Shown one piece after another: positions 9,998 to 18,874 of a stretch of DNA of 64,000 bases. Position numbers and translations under genes: made by a program. The DNA comes from Exiguobacterium sibiricum 7-3 (GTDB taxonomy: Bacteria; Bacillota; Bacilli; Exiguobacteriales; Exiguobacteriaceae). Each line of letters opens with the position of its first letter. Position 1 is the stretch's first letter. Location: contig NZ_KK211190.1 in NCBI RefSeq assembly GCF_000620865.1, positions 509,971 to 573,970 on the forward strand, written 5' to 3'. Under the pieces are notes generated by a model, which worked only from the letters and a program-made list of their open reading frames with translations, had not been told where the DNA came from and searched no databases.

Positions 9998-10107
9998 ATT
10001 AATTCTTTTACGAATATTAAGGTCTTTTTTTACATAAAATATACACTATTCGTAAATATATCTGATAATATGAAGAAGTGTCAGAAAATTCATAGGGGGT
10101 TAACATC

Positions 10108-12855
10108 ATGAAGAACGTCAGTACGTTTGGGAAGTGGGCATTGGTCGGAGCATTAACAGCAGGAATTCTTCCACAAGCAGGTATTACGGTAGGGGCAGAA
10201 GGCGAAGGCGTCATCTTGTCCGAGTACATAGAGGGTTCAAGTAACAACAAGGCAATCGAAATTTATAATGGTTCGGGTCAAATCATCAATCTTTCAGATT
10301 ACACACTTGTTCAATACACGAATGGTGGGCCGACGGAGTCGAAAATCACATTGTCGGGAACGATTGAACCGGGGAAAACGTTTGTCATTGCCAATTCAAG
10401 TGCAAATGCAGATATTAAAGGAAAAGCACAACAAACAACGGGATCACTCAACTTCAACGGAAATGATCCGGTGGCTTTGAAAAAAGGTGATGTCGTTCTC
10501 GACATCATCGGACCGGTCGGCTCAAGCACTGATTTTGCGAAAGATACGACACTTGTCCGGAAATCAAACGTGACAGCCGGCTCGAAAACATACGAACCGT
10601 CACAATGGACGAGCTTCCCGGTCGATACGTTGACGGATCTCGGTACACACGCTGCTGAAGCAGGAGACGTTTTAGTCGCACCGACGGCGTCACCGGTCGG
10701 CGAAGTCGAACGTGGGGATCAAGTGACATTGACAGCAGAAGGGACGATTCACTATACAGTCGACGGATCAACTCCGACTGCCGAAAGTCCGGTCTACTCT
10801 GGTCCGATTACAATCAATGATGCAGTAACGATTCAAGCGGTTGCCGTCAAAGATGGAAAAACGTCGGCTGTTTCGACATTCAAATATTACATCGCACCTC
10901 CAATCACGAAAATCAGCAGCATTCAAGGGGTAGCGCATACATCACCATACGCGGATCAACTCGTCCGGACGACGGGTGTCGTCACATATGTCGTCGATGC
11001 GAACAACTTCTACATGCAGGATCCAAATCCGGATAATAACAGCAAGACCTCTGAAGGGGTGTTGGTCTACGCGAAAAATCACGGCGCAGCAGTCGGCCAG
11101 ACCGTCGCAACGACAGGGTATGTCAAGGAATGGTTGCTTGGCGGATACAGTGACAAGTTTGATACGGATCTCGCCGTCACAGAAATCAGTACAGTCAATC
11201 TCGTTAAAGGGGCATTGAACACAGGATTGCCGGCGAGTATCGTTCTCGGGGAAAACGGTGTTTTGATTCCAACGCAAGTCATCGATAACGATTCATTTGC
11301 TGAATTTGATCCGGCTGAAGATGCGATTGATTTATACGAGAGTGTCGAAGGAATGCGTGTCGCGCTTCCGAATGCCATCGTCACGGGACCGCAAGCCAAC
11401 CGGACGATTCCAGTCCGGACACAAACAGCGGATAAAGTCTACACGAAACGTGGCACACCAATTCTGACAGCGGATAATGCCAATCCTGAGCGTCTGTTCG
11501 TCGAGATGGGCAGCAGCTCGTACCGTGCGAAATCAGGGGACCGTTTCGAAGGTACAATTGAAGGTGTCATGAGCTATAACTATTCGGCGTATAAAGTGCT
11601 CGCGAAAGCAGCTGATTTGCCGAAGTTGATTACAAGTGAAGTCGATCGTCAACCGACGAACATTGAAACAGGCGATTCGCGTCTGACCGTTGCTTCGTAC
11701 AACGTGGAAAACTTTGCTTCGACGGCAGATGCCGGAAAAGTCGACCGTGTCTCGGAAGGCATCGCGACATTCTTGAAAACACCGGATATCGTCGGTTTGA
11801 CAGAAATGCAGGATAACGATGGGGCGACAGACAGCGGGACAGTCGATGCATCGAAATCATTTGAAACATTGATTACAGCAATCGAAGCGAAAACAGGTGT
11901 CCGTTATGCCTATACGGATATCGCACCGGAAGATAAAAAAGACGGCGGACAGCCCGGCGGGAATATCCGTGTCGGTTTCTTATATAACCCAGCGCGTGTT
12001 TCGCTTGCACCAGGTGAAAAAGGAACAGCGACAGAAGCTGTTGCCGTTGAAAACGGTAAGCTGACGAACAACCCGGGTCGTATTCAACCGAACGATCCAA
12101 ACTTCGCCAGCTCACGGAAACCACTCGTCGGCGAATTCATCTTTAAAGGTGAATCGTATCACGTCATCGTTAACCACTTTAATTCAAAAGGCGGCGATGG
12201 AGCGGACTTCGGTAAAAATCAACCGGTCGTTCGTAAGAGTGAGGTTCAGCGTCACGCAATCGCTGGCATCGTCCAAAACTTCGTCAACGAACTGGAAACA
12301 GAAGTGAAAGATTCAAACGTCGTCGTACTGGGTGACTTGAATGACTTCCAGTTCTCGAAAACACTTGATATCTTAAAAGGGGACAACCTTTGGAACACGG
12401 TCGATGACCTTCCGAAATCGGAACGTTATTCTTATGTGTATAACGGAAACGCACAGGTGCTCGACCATGTCTTGATTTCGAAAAACCTGAAGCCGTATAC
12501 ATCGTCTGATATCGTCAATATCAACTCGGATTATATGGAAGCAGACGGCAGCGCAAGTGACCACGATCCAGCCATCATCTCGATTCAAGGAATGGAAAGC
12601 GCCGTTGCAGTCAACGGTAAAGCAGAAATCGGAAAATGGCGTGCCGTTCAAAAAGGAAAGCATATCTTCATCGAGCGTCAACTCGCCGGCAAATGGGACA
12701 AGGCAAGCGAAACACATGCCGATCAGCAAGGAGATTTACTTGAACTGCGTGTTTCTCAAGGTCGTCCGTACATCCAGGTAAAAACGAAAAAAGGTAAAAC
12801 GATTTGGCTTGAACTGTCGAATGGGTACAAATTAAAAGAAACAACGAAATACTAA
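10108..12855 (+). CDS. Multidomain secreted endonuclease/exonuclease (ExeM/NucH-like)
   Basis: A 915-residue exported nuclease. In order: signal peptide (1-30); lamin-tail-like domain beginning VILSEYIEGSSNNKAIEIYN; chitobiase/hexosaminidase C-terminal-like module with IHYTVDGSTPT (about 190-262); OB-fold nucleic-acid-binding region with NNFYMQDP; then an endonuclease/exonuclease/phosphatase domain (about 525-830). Catalytic-type motifs there are SYNVENF, LTEMQD, VNHFNSKGGD, LGDLND and SDHDP. A short basic C-terminal tail follows, with no LPxTG anchor seen. The likely role is degradation of extracellular DNA for phosphate, carbon or nucleobases. The start has a good AGGGGG site. It is monogenic, with a perfect cre site upstream. 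Confidence 0.9.
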   Translation: MKNVSTFGKWALVGALTAGILPQAGITVGAEGEGVILSEYIEGSSNNKAIEIYNGSGQIINLSDYTLVQYTNGGPTESKITLSGTIEPGKTFVIANSSANADIKGKAQQTTGSLNFNGNDPVALKKGDVVLDIIGPVGSSTDFAKDTTLVRKSNVTAGSKTYEPSQWTSFPVDTLTDLGTHAAEAGDVLVAPTASPVGEVERGDQVTLTAEGTIHYTVDGSTPTAESPVYSGPITINDAVTIQAVAVKDGKTSAVSTFKYYIAPPITKISSIQGVAHTSPYADQLVRTTGVVTYVVDANNFYMQDPNPDNNSKTSEGVLVYAKNHGAAVGQTVATTGYVKEWLLGGYSDKFDTDLAVTEISTVNLVKGALNTGLPASIVLGENGVLIPTQVIDNDSFAEFDPAEDAIDLYESVEGMRVALPNAIVTGPQANRTIPVRTQTADKVYTKRGTPILTADNANPERLFVEMGSSSYRAKSGDRFEGTIEGVMSYNYSAYKVLAKAADLPKLITSEVDRQPTNIETGDSRLTVASYNVENFASTADAGKVDRVSEGIATFLKTPDIVGLTEMQDNDGATDSGTVDASKSFETLITAIEAKTGVRYAYTDIAPEDKKDGGQPGGNIRVGFLYNPARVSLAPGEKGTATEAVAVENGKLTNNPGRIQPNDPNFASSRKPLVGEFIFKGESYHVIVNHFNSKGGDGADFGKNQPVVRKSEVQRHAIAGIVQNFVNELETEVKDSNVVVLGDLNDFQFSKTLDILKGDNLWNTVDDLPKSERYSYVYNGNAQVLDHVLISKNLKPYTSSDIVNINSDYMEADGSASDHDPAIISIQGMESAVAVNGKAEIGKWRAVQKGKHIFIERQLAGKWDKASETHADQQGDLLELRVSQGRPYIQVKTKKGKTIWLELSNGYKLKETTKY

Positions 12856-12866
12856 GCGATTGTATT

Positions 12867-12896
12867 AAAAAAGCGGACTTAATGGTCCGCTTTTTT
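12867..12896. terminator. Bidirectional terminator after the nuclease gene
   Basis: Arms AAAAAAGCGGAC and GTCCGCTTTTTT (12867-12878 / 12885-12896) with a six-base loop. The loop and right arm contain the last codons and stop of the converging minus-strand gene. Confidence 0.92.
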
Positions 12897-13235
12897 GTGT
12901 ATTCGGATAAAGAGCGAGAAAAAGGACAGCAGACTGATCAAAAGGGTAAGCAATAGTGCGAGGTTTAATGGGATGGCACGGAACATATACGTAAAATGAA
13001 TGATGATCAATAACAGGATAATGGCAAGGCCGGGAATAAATTGTTTACGTAACAGATGACCGACACCCGGGACGAGAAGTTCGAAACCGAACCGTTGACT
13101 GATATGGACTTCCTCATGCGCATTGGCGAGACTAAACGAGACGGTCAGCAAAACTAAAATGAGCCATCCGGAAAACAGATACTGTTGAATCGGTAAAAAC
13201 GTGATCGATTCATAGATAAAATAAAGTAGAATCAT
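12879..13235 (-). CDS. Small membrane protein, unknown function
   Basis: The 118-residue protein is almost entirely hydrophobic, with about four predicted spans separated by a short polar stretch (ANAHEEVHISQRFG) and a basic C-terminal tail (RIHKKADH). The ATG has AAAGGAGT upstream at normal spacing, supporting a real gene. I do not recognise the family. It overlaps the shared terminator: the stop codon falls in the hairpin loop, so translation to the end would unfold it. Its upstream neighbour is divergent, so it is a single-gene unit. Confidence 0.7.
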   Translation of the reverse strand: MILLYFIYESITFLPIQQYLFSGWLILVLLTVSFSLANAHEEVHISQRFGFELLVPGVGHLLRKQFIPGLAIILLLIIIHFTYMFRAIPLNLALLLTLLISLLSFFSLFIRIHKKADH

Positions 13236-13590
13236 GGCATACTCCTTTGGAAGTAGATATTATATAGAATTTCCTTATTTTTTCCTTACGAGTTCTAATG
13301 ATAGCGAGGGTTTTCAGGAACGGCAACAACATTTAAAGGGAATAAAAATAAAAGAATGTTCACACATTTTAACAACAGGGAAAGAATAGTTTATTTTATG
13401 TATGATAATGGTGTGAGAATGCGATGAATAAAGACGTCAGACCTCCTTTACACGCAAAATCTGAGATGTGTCAAAAGTGTGAAGCGGGTTGCTGAATCAT
13501 GTGATTTCACTTGAAACGATAGCTTAGGCTGTTCGAACGGACGGGTTTCTTTTAAAATGAAGTCAATGGAAGAAGCGAGGAGGCAAACGG
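13236..13590. other. 355-bp divergent intergenic region, no gene seen
   Basis: The region separates the small membrane gene (minus) from the CAP-domain gene (plus). It is A/T-rich, with a GATAAT box near 13402 preceded by TTTATTTTATGTAT, the only promoter-like element noted, and no clear -35. No ORF with a ribosome site, repeat or hairpin of note was found. Confidence 0.5.
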
Positions 13591-14475
13591 ATGAAAAAGT
13601 GGTTAGTACTTGGAATAGCAGCTGTTGCTTTCTTTAGTTATGAGAACATCCCGATGGAACAAGCAGAAGCGGATTATCCGAAAAGTGGAGGAACGCTGAT
13701 TGATCGATATACAAGTGAATACCCGGGTTATGACTGGGAAGTCAGGCGGACGGCAACGGAAGAGTTCGTGGCATTGACGAAAGACGGCAAGGATTATGGG
13801 AAGTACCGTTCGAAAAACGGCGTAACGACGCAAGGGGCCGTTTTAAACAAAGACACGGAAACGACCCTTGCGAAAAAAGGCTGGAAAGCCGTCAAATCGT
13901 ACCGGAAAGGCAATACGAACTATTTGTTGAACCTTGATCATGCCGCTGTCTATGAAAAAAAGGACCGGTATGTGACATATTTCTTTGACCAGCACGACGG
14001 TAACAAAGTCAAAGCGACACTTGCGATACCGAAAGAAATCGAAGCGAAAAAAAGTGGATTTTATGGTAAGGCTTCAAGTGCGTTACGGACAACGGATGAG
14101 AAGTTGATGTTGCGTCTGATGAACTGGGACCGGGCCGATTATAAGCTCGGAGCACTCACTCCGTACAATGCGCTGAAACCTGTCACACGGGCACACAGTG
14201 AGAACATGGCGAAGAATAATTTCTTCTCTCATACCGATCCAGAAGGACGTGATCCGTTTGATCGGATGAAGAAAAAAGGAATTCGCTTTTCGGCAGCCGG
14301 AGAAAATCTGTCGATGGGCTATCCGAATGTCTTTGCAGCACATTGGGGATTGATGAACTCAAAAGGACACCGTGATAACATCATGAACAAGGACTTCAAA
14401 CAGGCAGATACCGGTGTGGCGTTCCGGGACAATTCACCGTACTTTACAATTAATTTCCGGACACCGTTGAAGTGA
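13591..14475 (+). CDS. Secreted CAP-domain (SCP/PR-1-like) protein
   Basis: The 294-residue exported protein has a short N-terminal signal segment (cleavage plausible after EQAEA). An N-terminal CAP-associated region of about 130 residues follows, with a YPGYDWEVRR motif. The CAP domain starts near residue 170 and shows FFSHTDPEG, GENLS and NSKGHRDNIMN, the conserved CAP signatures. Bacillus homologues include YlbC-type spore or vegetative secreted proteins; the molecular function of bacterial CAP proteins is mostly unknown. The start has GAGGAGG upstream. It is flanked by its own terminator, so it is monocistronic. Confidence 0.85.
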   Translation: MKKWLVLGIAAVAFFSYENIPMEQAEADYPKSGGTLIDRYTSEYPGYDWEVRRTATEEFVALTKDGKDYGKYRSKNGVTTQGAVLNKDTETTLAKKGWKAVKSYRKGNTNYLLNLDHAAVYEKKDRYVTYFFDQHDGNKVKATLAIPKEIEAKKSGFYGKASSALRTTDEKLMLRLMNWDRADYKLGALTPYNALKPVTRAHSENMAKNNFFSHTDPEGRDPFDRMKKKGIRFSAAGENLSMGYPNVFAAHWGLMNSKGHRDNIMNKDFKQADTGVAFRDNSPYFTINFRTPLK

Positions 14476-14500
14476 AAGTTAAAACCAAACAGTGCACTTA

Positions 14501-14537
14501 GCCTCAATTTTGCGAAAGCAGGATTGAGGTTCTTTTG
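14501..14537 (+). terminator. Terminator of the CAP-domain gene
   Basis: CCTCAAT (14502-14508) pairs with ATTGAGG (14523-14529), with an inner TGC-GAAA-GCA tetraloop hairpin, then TTCTTTT. Confidence 0.75.
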
Positions 14538-14654
14538 TGTGGATCAATCTGTAGATGGATGACGCGCTATCTAAATTTGAATTCTATCTTGAAAAATGAG
14601 AGGGGAATTTTGATTGACGAAGCCCTGTCTTCTCCAGGAGTCCCTATTTAATGG

Positions 14655-14714
14655 AAAACCCCTGAAACCGTTCCACCTCCGTTTGTAAGGGGAGGCAGCT
14701 GTTTCAGGGGTTTT
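14655..14714. terminator. Terminator downstream of metQ
   Basis: A 14-bp perfect stem (14655-14668 with 14701-14714, AAAACCCCTGAAAC) encloses a smaller CCTCC/GGAGG hairpin. It lies 40 bp past the metQ stop on the minus strand and can also back up the CAP gene terminator. Confidence 0.85.
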
Positions 14715-14754
14715 ATATCATCTTTAGACGAGCTAATCGACAAAAAGAATTACA

Positions 14755-15576
14755 TCAGTTTGCCCACTCGGGCTTACTGAAGCCTTTAAAGGACTTTTCG
14801 ATGACAGCGTTAAAGTCCTCTGACTCCACGACAGCCGTCAAGTCTTTCGCGAGCTGTTTCTTTTCATCTGCTGTTTTGACAGCAACTAAGTTACGGTACT
14901 GCTCGTCCATTTTCTCGAGTGCTAATGCATCAAGTAAATCGAATTTCGCAGCAAGGGCAAAGTTTCCAGGAACAGCAGAAATATCAACACTCTCGATGGC
15001 ACGTGGCAACTGTGCTGCCTCAAGTGGTTTGATGACGAGTTTCTTCGGATTCTTGACGATGTCTTTTTCAGAAACCGTCAATGGATCAGCATCCGGCTTC
15101 AACTCAATCCAGCCTTGTTCAGCGAGTAAGTTTAACGCGCGGGCTTGGTTGGTCGGATCGTTTGGTGTTGCGACTTCCGCGCCTGTCTTGACGTCATCAA
15201 GCGACTTATAGGATTTACTGTATAAGCCCATCGGTGCCGTCGGAACAGTGATCAGCCCTTTAAGATCGAGATTCTTTTCCTTCGCGAACGTCTTCAGATA
15301 GATCGAATGTTGGAACAAGTTCGCGTCGATGTCGCCGCTGCCGAGCGCGATGTTCGGCTGGATGTAATCGCTGAATTCAACGATTTCGACTTTATAGCCT
15401 TTCTTTTCAAGACCAGGCTGAATCGCTTCTTTGACCATGTCACTGTAAGGACCGCTCGTCGCACCGATCTTAATCGACTTGGTTTCTTCTTTCGCACTGC
15501 TGTCGCCACAGCCGGCAAGAATCCCGGCTCCCAGTAATCCTGTTGCTAAAAAGGCATAACGTTTTTTCATTTTCAT
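14755..15576 (-). CDS. metQ: Methionine ABC transporter substrate-binding lipoprotein
   Basis: The 273-residue NlpA/MetQ-family lipoprotein binds methionine outside the membrane. The N-terminus is a lipoprotein signal with lipobox LAGC. Family motifs include IKIGATSGPYSDM, NLFQHSIYL and NDPTNQARALNLL. It is the last gene of the metN-metI-metQ operon, 28 bases after metI, with AAGGGAGA as ribosome site. Regulation is through the SAM-I riboswitch ahead of metN. Confidence 0.95.
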   Translation of the reverse strand: MKMKKRYAFLATGLLGAGILAGCGDSSAKEETKSIKIGATSGPYSDMVKEAIQPGLEKKGYKVEIVEFSDYIQPNIALGSGDIDANLFQHSIYLKTFAKEKNLDLKGLITVPTAPMGLYSKSYKSLDDVKTGAEVATPNDPTNQARALNLLAEQGWIELKPDADPLTVSEKDIVKNPKKLVIKPLEAAQLPRAIESVDISAVPGNFALAAKFDLLDALALEKMDEQYRNLVAVKTADEKKQLAKDLTAVVESEDFNAVIEKSFKGFSKPEWAN

Positions 15577-15604
15577 TCTCTCCCTTAAGGTTTTCTATTT
15601 GTAG

Positions 15605-16270
15605 TTAACGTTTATCAGCACGGCGGGCAAGTTGATTGCCGAGTCCTTGAATACTTTGGACGATGACGACGAGTACGATGATCGTCACGATCATGACGAC
15701 GTTATCGTACCGGTAATAACCGAAGCGGATGGCGAGGTCGCCGACACCGCCGCCGCCGACGATGCCGGCCATGGCAGAAAAGCCGATCAGGCTGATCGTC
15801 GTCAACGTCACCGCTTGGATGATTCCGGGAAGGGCTTCCGGTAACAGGGCGCTGATGATGATACGAAACGGTGTTGCGCCGCATGCCTCAGCAGCTTCGA
15901 TCAAGCCCGGTGGAATCTCACGGAGTGATGTCTCGACGAGTCGGGCGAGGAACGGAATGGCGGCAACACTTAAGCTGACAGAAGCGGCTGTCGGACCAAT
16001 CGTATTGTCGAGCAACAATTGCGTCAGTGGAATCAGCGCGACGAGCAAGATGATGAACGGTAACGAACGAACGATATTAACGAAAAAGTCCAAGATGCTG
16101 CGAACGGCGACGTTTTGGAAAAACAGTCCCCGGTCCGTGATGAAAAGTAAAATTCCGAGCGGGATGCCGATGACGAGGGCAAAGCCCAGTGAAATCCCGA
16201 CCATCAGGGCCGTCTCGGCTAAAGCTTTTGTAAGATCCGGTAACATGGTTTCGATTCGTTCAAGCCACAT
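15605..16270 (-). CDS. metI: Methionine ABC transporter permease
   Basis: The 221-residue inner-membrane permease has about five spans. An EAA-type coupling motif appears as EAACGATPFRIII, with LLPEALPGI after it. Length and sequence are typical of MetI (YusB). Its start overlaps the end of metN by 11 bases, implying translational coupling. It forms the translocation channel energised by MetN and fed by MetQ. Confidence 0.95.
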   Translation of the reverse strand: MWLERIETMLPDLTKALAETALMVGISLGFALVIGIPLGILLFITDRGLFFQNVAVRSILDFFVNIVRSLPFIILLVALIPLTQLLLDNTIGPTAASVSLSVAAIPFLARLVETSLREIPPGLIEAAEACGATPFRIIISALLPEALPGIIQAVTLTTISLIGFSAMAGIVGGGGVGDLAIRFGYYRYDNVVMIVTIIVLVVIVQSIQGLGNQLARRADKR

Positions 16271-17273
16271 CCTGGATCACCTCAAGTGTGTGGAGTTGTT
16301 CTTCAAGCCATGTCAGGGCCTTATTCACGTGAAGCGTCGGACCAGTCAAGCTGACGATCAGGACTCCGAAGGCGACGTTTTGGATATAATCGACCTTGCC
16401 GTGGAGAATACTGACGGAGATATCAAACTGTTTGATCGCTTCCGATAACGTACTTTCGCCGGTCTTCTCACCCGTGAATTGCAGGCGAATGATTTTACCG
16501 GGTGTCGTCCGTAAGATGCGTTCCGGTAATTCAATTTGAAGTGCCGTATCGACATAATGTTTTGTGACATCATGGGTCGGCTGACTGAATAAGTCGTATG
16601 TACTTGCGACTTCGACGACTTCGCCTTGCGCCATGACGGCAACGCGGTGGCAGATTTGTTTGACGACATCAATCTCGTGGGTGATGAGGATGATTGTCAG
16701 GCCGAGTCGTTCATTCAAGTCTTTCAGCAGTTCCAGGATTTGCAGTGTCGTGACCGGATCAAGAGCTGACGTTGCTTCATCACACAACAGGACACTCGGA
16801 TTATTGGCAAGGGCGCGGGCAATCCCGACCCGTTGCTTTTGACCACCGCTGAGCTGGCTCGGAAAGTTCGTCTCGAATCCTTCAAGTCCGACCAGGGCGA
16901 CGAGTTCTTTGATCCGGCTTGGGAAATCACTGCGTTTAACGCCGGCTGCTTTTAAGGCGAACGCAATGTTGTCGGAAACGTTCCGCGATTGAATCAGTTG
17001 AAAGTGTTGAAAGATCATCCCGATCTTCAGTCGTAGTTCGCGTAAGCTGCCTTTTGAGAGGTCGGACAGGTTGATGCCCGATACTTTGACCGTTCCTTGT
17101 GTCGGCGTCTCCAGTCCATTAATCAACCGGAGTAACGTACTTTTTCCGGCACCGGACTCACCGATGATGCCAAAGATTTCACCTTGCTGAATCGTTAAGT
17201 TGACATCGCGTAATGCGAAAATCGGTGTCCGGTCACGAACGAACCGTTTGGTGATGCCTTTAAATTCAATCAT
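16260..17273 (-). CDS. metN: Methionine ABC transporter ATP-binding protein
   Basis: The 337-residue ATPase drives methionine import. The ATG at 17271-17273 is chosen because AGGGAGG lies nine bases upstream; the frame is open further up but would run into the riboswitch terminator. Motifs are Walker A GESGAGKST, signature LSGGQKQR and Walker B VLLCDEATSALDP. After the nucleotide-binding domain comes a C-terminal NIL (ACT-like) domain of about 80 residues, which in MetN proteins binds methionine and trans-inhibits transport. It is the first gene of metNIQ, directly downstream of the SAM-I riboswitch. Confidence 0.95.
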   Translation of the reverse strand: MIEFKGITKRFVRDRTPIFALRDVNLTIQQGEIFGIIGESGAGKSTLLRLINGLETPTQGTVKVSGINLSDLSKGSLRELRLKIGMIFQHFQLIQSRNVSDNIAFALKAAGVKRSDFPSRIKELVALVGLEGFETNFPSQLSGGQKQRVGIARALANNPSVLLCDEATSALDPVTTLQILELLKDLNERLGLTIILITHEIDVVKQICHRVAVMAQGEVVEVASTYDLFSQPTHDVTKHYVDTALQIELPERILRTTPGKIIRLQFTGEKTGESTLSEAIKQFDISVSILHGKVDYIQNVAFGVLIVSLTGPTLHVNKALTWLEEQLHTLEVIQDVA

Positions 17274-17293
17274 CTGTCGTTTCCTCCCTATAC

Positions 17294-17340
17294 AAAAAAA
17301 TCGCTTTTTTCCAGTTAAGAGCAACCAGAAAAAAGCGACG
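17294..17340 (-). terminator. Riboswitch expression-platform terminator before metN
   Basis: On the minus strand, TCGCTTTTTT-type arms (17329-17338 with 17301-17310) form a long stem followed by seven T residues at 17300-17294. This is the intrinsic terminator of the SAM-I switch. Confidence 0.85.
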
Positions 17341-17358
17341 AAGTGTAAGATTTCGTAA

Positions 17359-17459
17359 CTTATCTCTCAGAATGAAACATTCTGTAGGATGTGGCACCGT
17401 TCCTTAAAGGTGGTTGCCGGACGTCGTTGGGCCTAATCCCTCGGTCGCTCTCGATAAGT
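17359..17459 (-). ncRNA. SAM-I (S-box) riboswitch
   Basis: The minus-strand sequence has the S-box core: CTTATCGAGAG at the 5' arm of P1, then GACCGAGGGATTAGGCCC, the GCAACC segment, an AAGGAACGGTGCCA-type region and closing GAGAGATAAG. The arms CTTATC and GATAAG form P1. A terminator follows, so binding of S-adenosylmethionine should stop transcription of metNIQ. It sits between the MtnE-like gene and metN. Confidence 0.95.
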
Positions 17460-17479
17460 AATTATGCTGTTGGGACTTA

Positions 17480-17508
17480 CTGTAACGGAAATCATTCCCA
17501 TTTGTCAA
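17480..17508 (-). promoter_or_regulatory. Promoter of the SAM-riboswitch/metNIQ transcript
   Basis: Minus-strand TTGACA (17508-17503), a 17-base spacer and TTACAG (17485-17480). The start would lie just before the riboswitch P1 helix, so metNIQ has its own promoter downstream of the aminotransferase stop. Confidence 0.75.
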
Positions 17509-17522
17509 ACGTTTTTTCAGAA

Positions 17523-18710
17523 TTATTCCGCAACGGCTTGCTGAAACAGATTGAGCTGACCAATCCGTTCGGCAGCTTCGACCAATCGATCGGCATCAGC
17601 AATCAGGCTGATCCGGACATAGCCTTCGCCGTATTCCCCGAAGAAATGTCCCGGTGTGACGGCGACATGGGCCTCGTCAAGCAAATGGTCGGTAAAGCTT
17701 TGTGAGGTAAAACCAGACGGGACGGGTAACCAGACGAAGAATGAACCACCCGGAACCGGTCCTTCCCAACCAATCTCCTGTAACTTACCGAACAAGGCAT
17801 CACGACGGGCTTCGTACAGAGCACTGAGTTCACGGACGCATGTTTGATCACTGGAGAGAGCAACGGTCGCTGCGTGCTGAATCGGTGTGAAGGCACTGAC
17901 GTATAAATGTTCCTGGTACGTCTCGATACTTGAGATGACGGACGGATTACCAATCGCAAAGGCAATCCGGAAACCGGACATGTTAAAGCGTTTCGATAAC
18001 GAAAACAGTTCAATTCCGACGTCTTTCGCCCCTTCTGTCTGGAGGAAACTTCTAGTCGGACCGTCAAAGCTGATTCCGCCGTACGCCAAATCATGGACGA
18101 CACAAATATCGTTTGCGTCAGCGAAGGCAACGGTCTGCTCAAAGGCTTCCGCCGTCGCCGTCGCACCGGTCGGGTTACTCGGATAGTTGAGGAACAGCAT
18201 CCGGGCCCGTTCGACATCCGTCGTATCGAGTAACGTGTAGTCAGGTAAAAAAGCATTTTCCGCAAGGAGCGGTAACGTGATCGGGTAAGCACCGGCAAGT
18301 GCTGCACCGGATAAGTAATCCGGATAGCCGGGATCCGGAACGATGACACCTTCGCCGGGATTGACGATGGTTTGCGGTAAAGCGACGATACCGGCTTTAC
18401 TGCCGAGCAGAATGGCGACCTCAGAAGCGGGATCAATCGTCACGCCGAACTCCGTCTGATAAAAATCGGCAACGGCCTGTTTGAGGAAATCATGGCCGCG
18501 AAACGGCGGATACTGGAGGTTTGCCGCGTCATTAATCGCCTCTTTTAAAGCATCTAGAATATGTACAGGTGTCGTCTGATCCGGTGTTCCCTGACCAAGC
18601 GTGATGACATCGTGGCCGGCGGCTTTGACGGCACCGATCCGCTGAGCAAGCTCGGCGAAGACCGGAGCAGGTAACCGATCAATCGCAATCGATGGGGCAA
18701 AATGTTTCAT
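17523..18710 (-). CDS. mtnE: Class I/II aminotransferase, MtnE-like (methionine salvage)
   Basis: The 395-residue PLP-dependent aminotransferase reads closely like Bacillus MtnE (YkrV), which converts the keto precursor to methionine in the methylthioadenosine salvage pathway. Visible features are ITLGQGTPDQTTP near the N-terminus, FLNYPSNPTGA, CVVHDLAYGGISFDG and the PLP-lysine region FSLSKRFNMSG. The ATG has AAGGAGG upstream. Its position immediately ahead of the SAM-riboswitch-controlled methionine importer supports a methionine role. No other mtn genes are nearby, so an LL-diaminopimelate or general aminotransferase role cannot be excluded. Confidence 0.8.
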   Translation of the reverse strand: MKHFAPSIAIDRLPAPVFAELAQRIGAVKAAGHDVITLGQGTPDQTTPVHILDALKEAINDAANLQYPPFRGHDFLKQAVADFYQTEFGVTIDPASEVAILLGSKAGIVALPQTIVNPGEGVIVPDPGYPDYLSGAALAGAYPITLPLLAENAFLPDYTLLDTTDVERARMLFLNYPSNPTGATATAEAFEQTVAFADANDICVVHDLAYGGISFDGPTRSFLQTEGAKDVGIELFSLSKRFNMSGFRIAFAIGNPSVISSIETYQEHLYVSAFTPIQHAATVALSSDQTCVRELSALYEARRDALFGKLQEIGWEGPVPGGSFFVWLPVPSGFTSQSFTDHLLDEAHVAVTPGHFFGEYGEGYVRISLIADADRLVEAAERIGQLNLFQQAVAE

Positions 18711-18874
18711 CTGTTTTCCTCCTTGTTGGGTATTGTCGTCAAGGATAACGAATTTTCAGAAAAAAGAAAAGGATTTTTTAATAATTGCTGATAATTGGTA
18801 AAAAGAACCGAAGTCTTTCATGTTTTTGATACACTGAATTAGAATACGATTGAATCATAAAGGAGATGATGGGG

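Noticed and set aside
11079-11399. Open frames antisense to the nuclease gene
   Set aside because: They are shadows of a high-quality sense gene, without ribosome sites or protein-like motifs.
16274-16448. Frames overlapping metN/metI on the plus strand
   Set aside because: These are antisense shadows; metN and metI have full family motifs and coupled starts.
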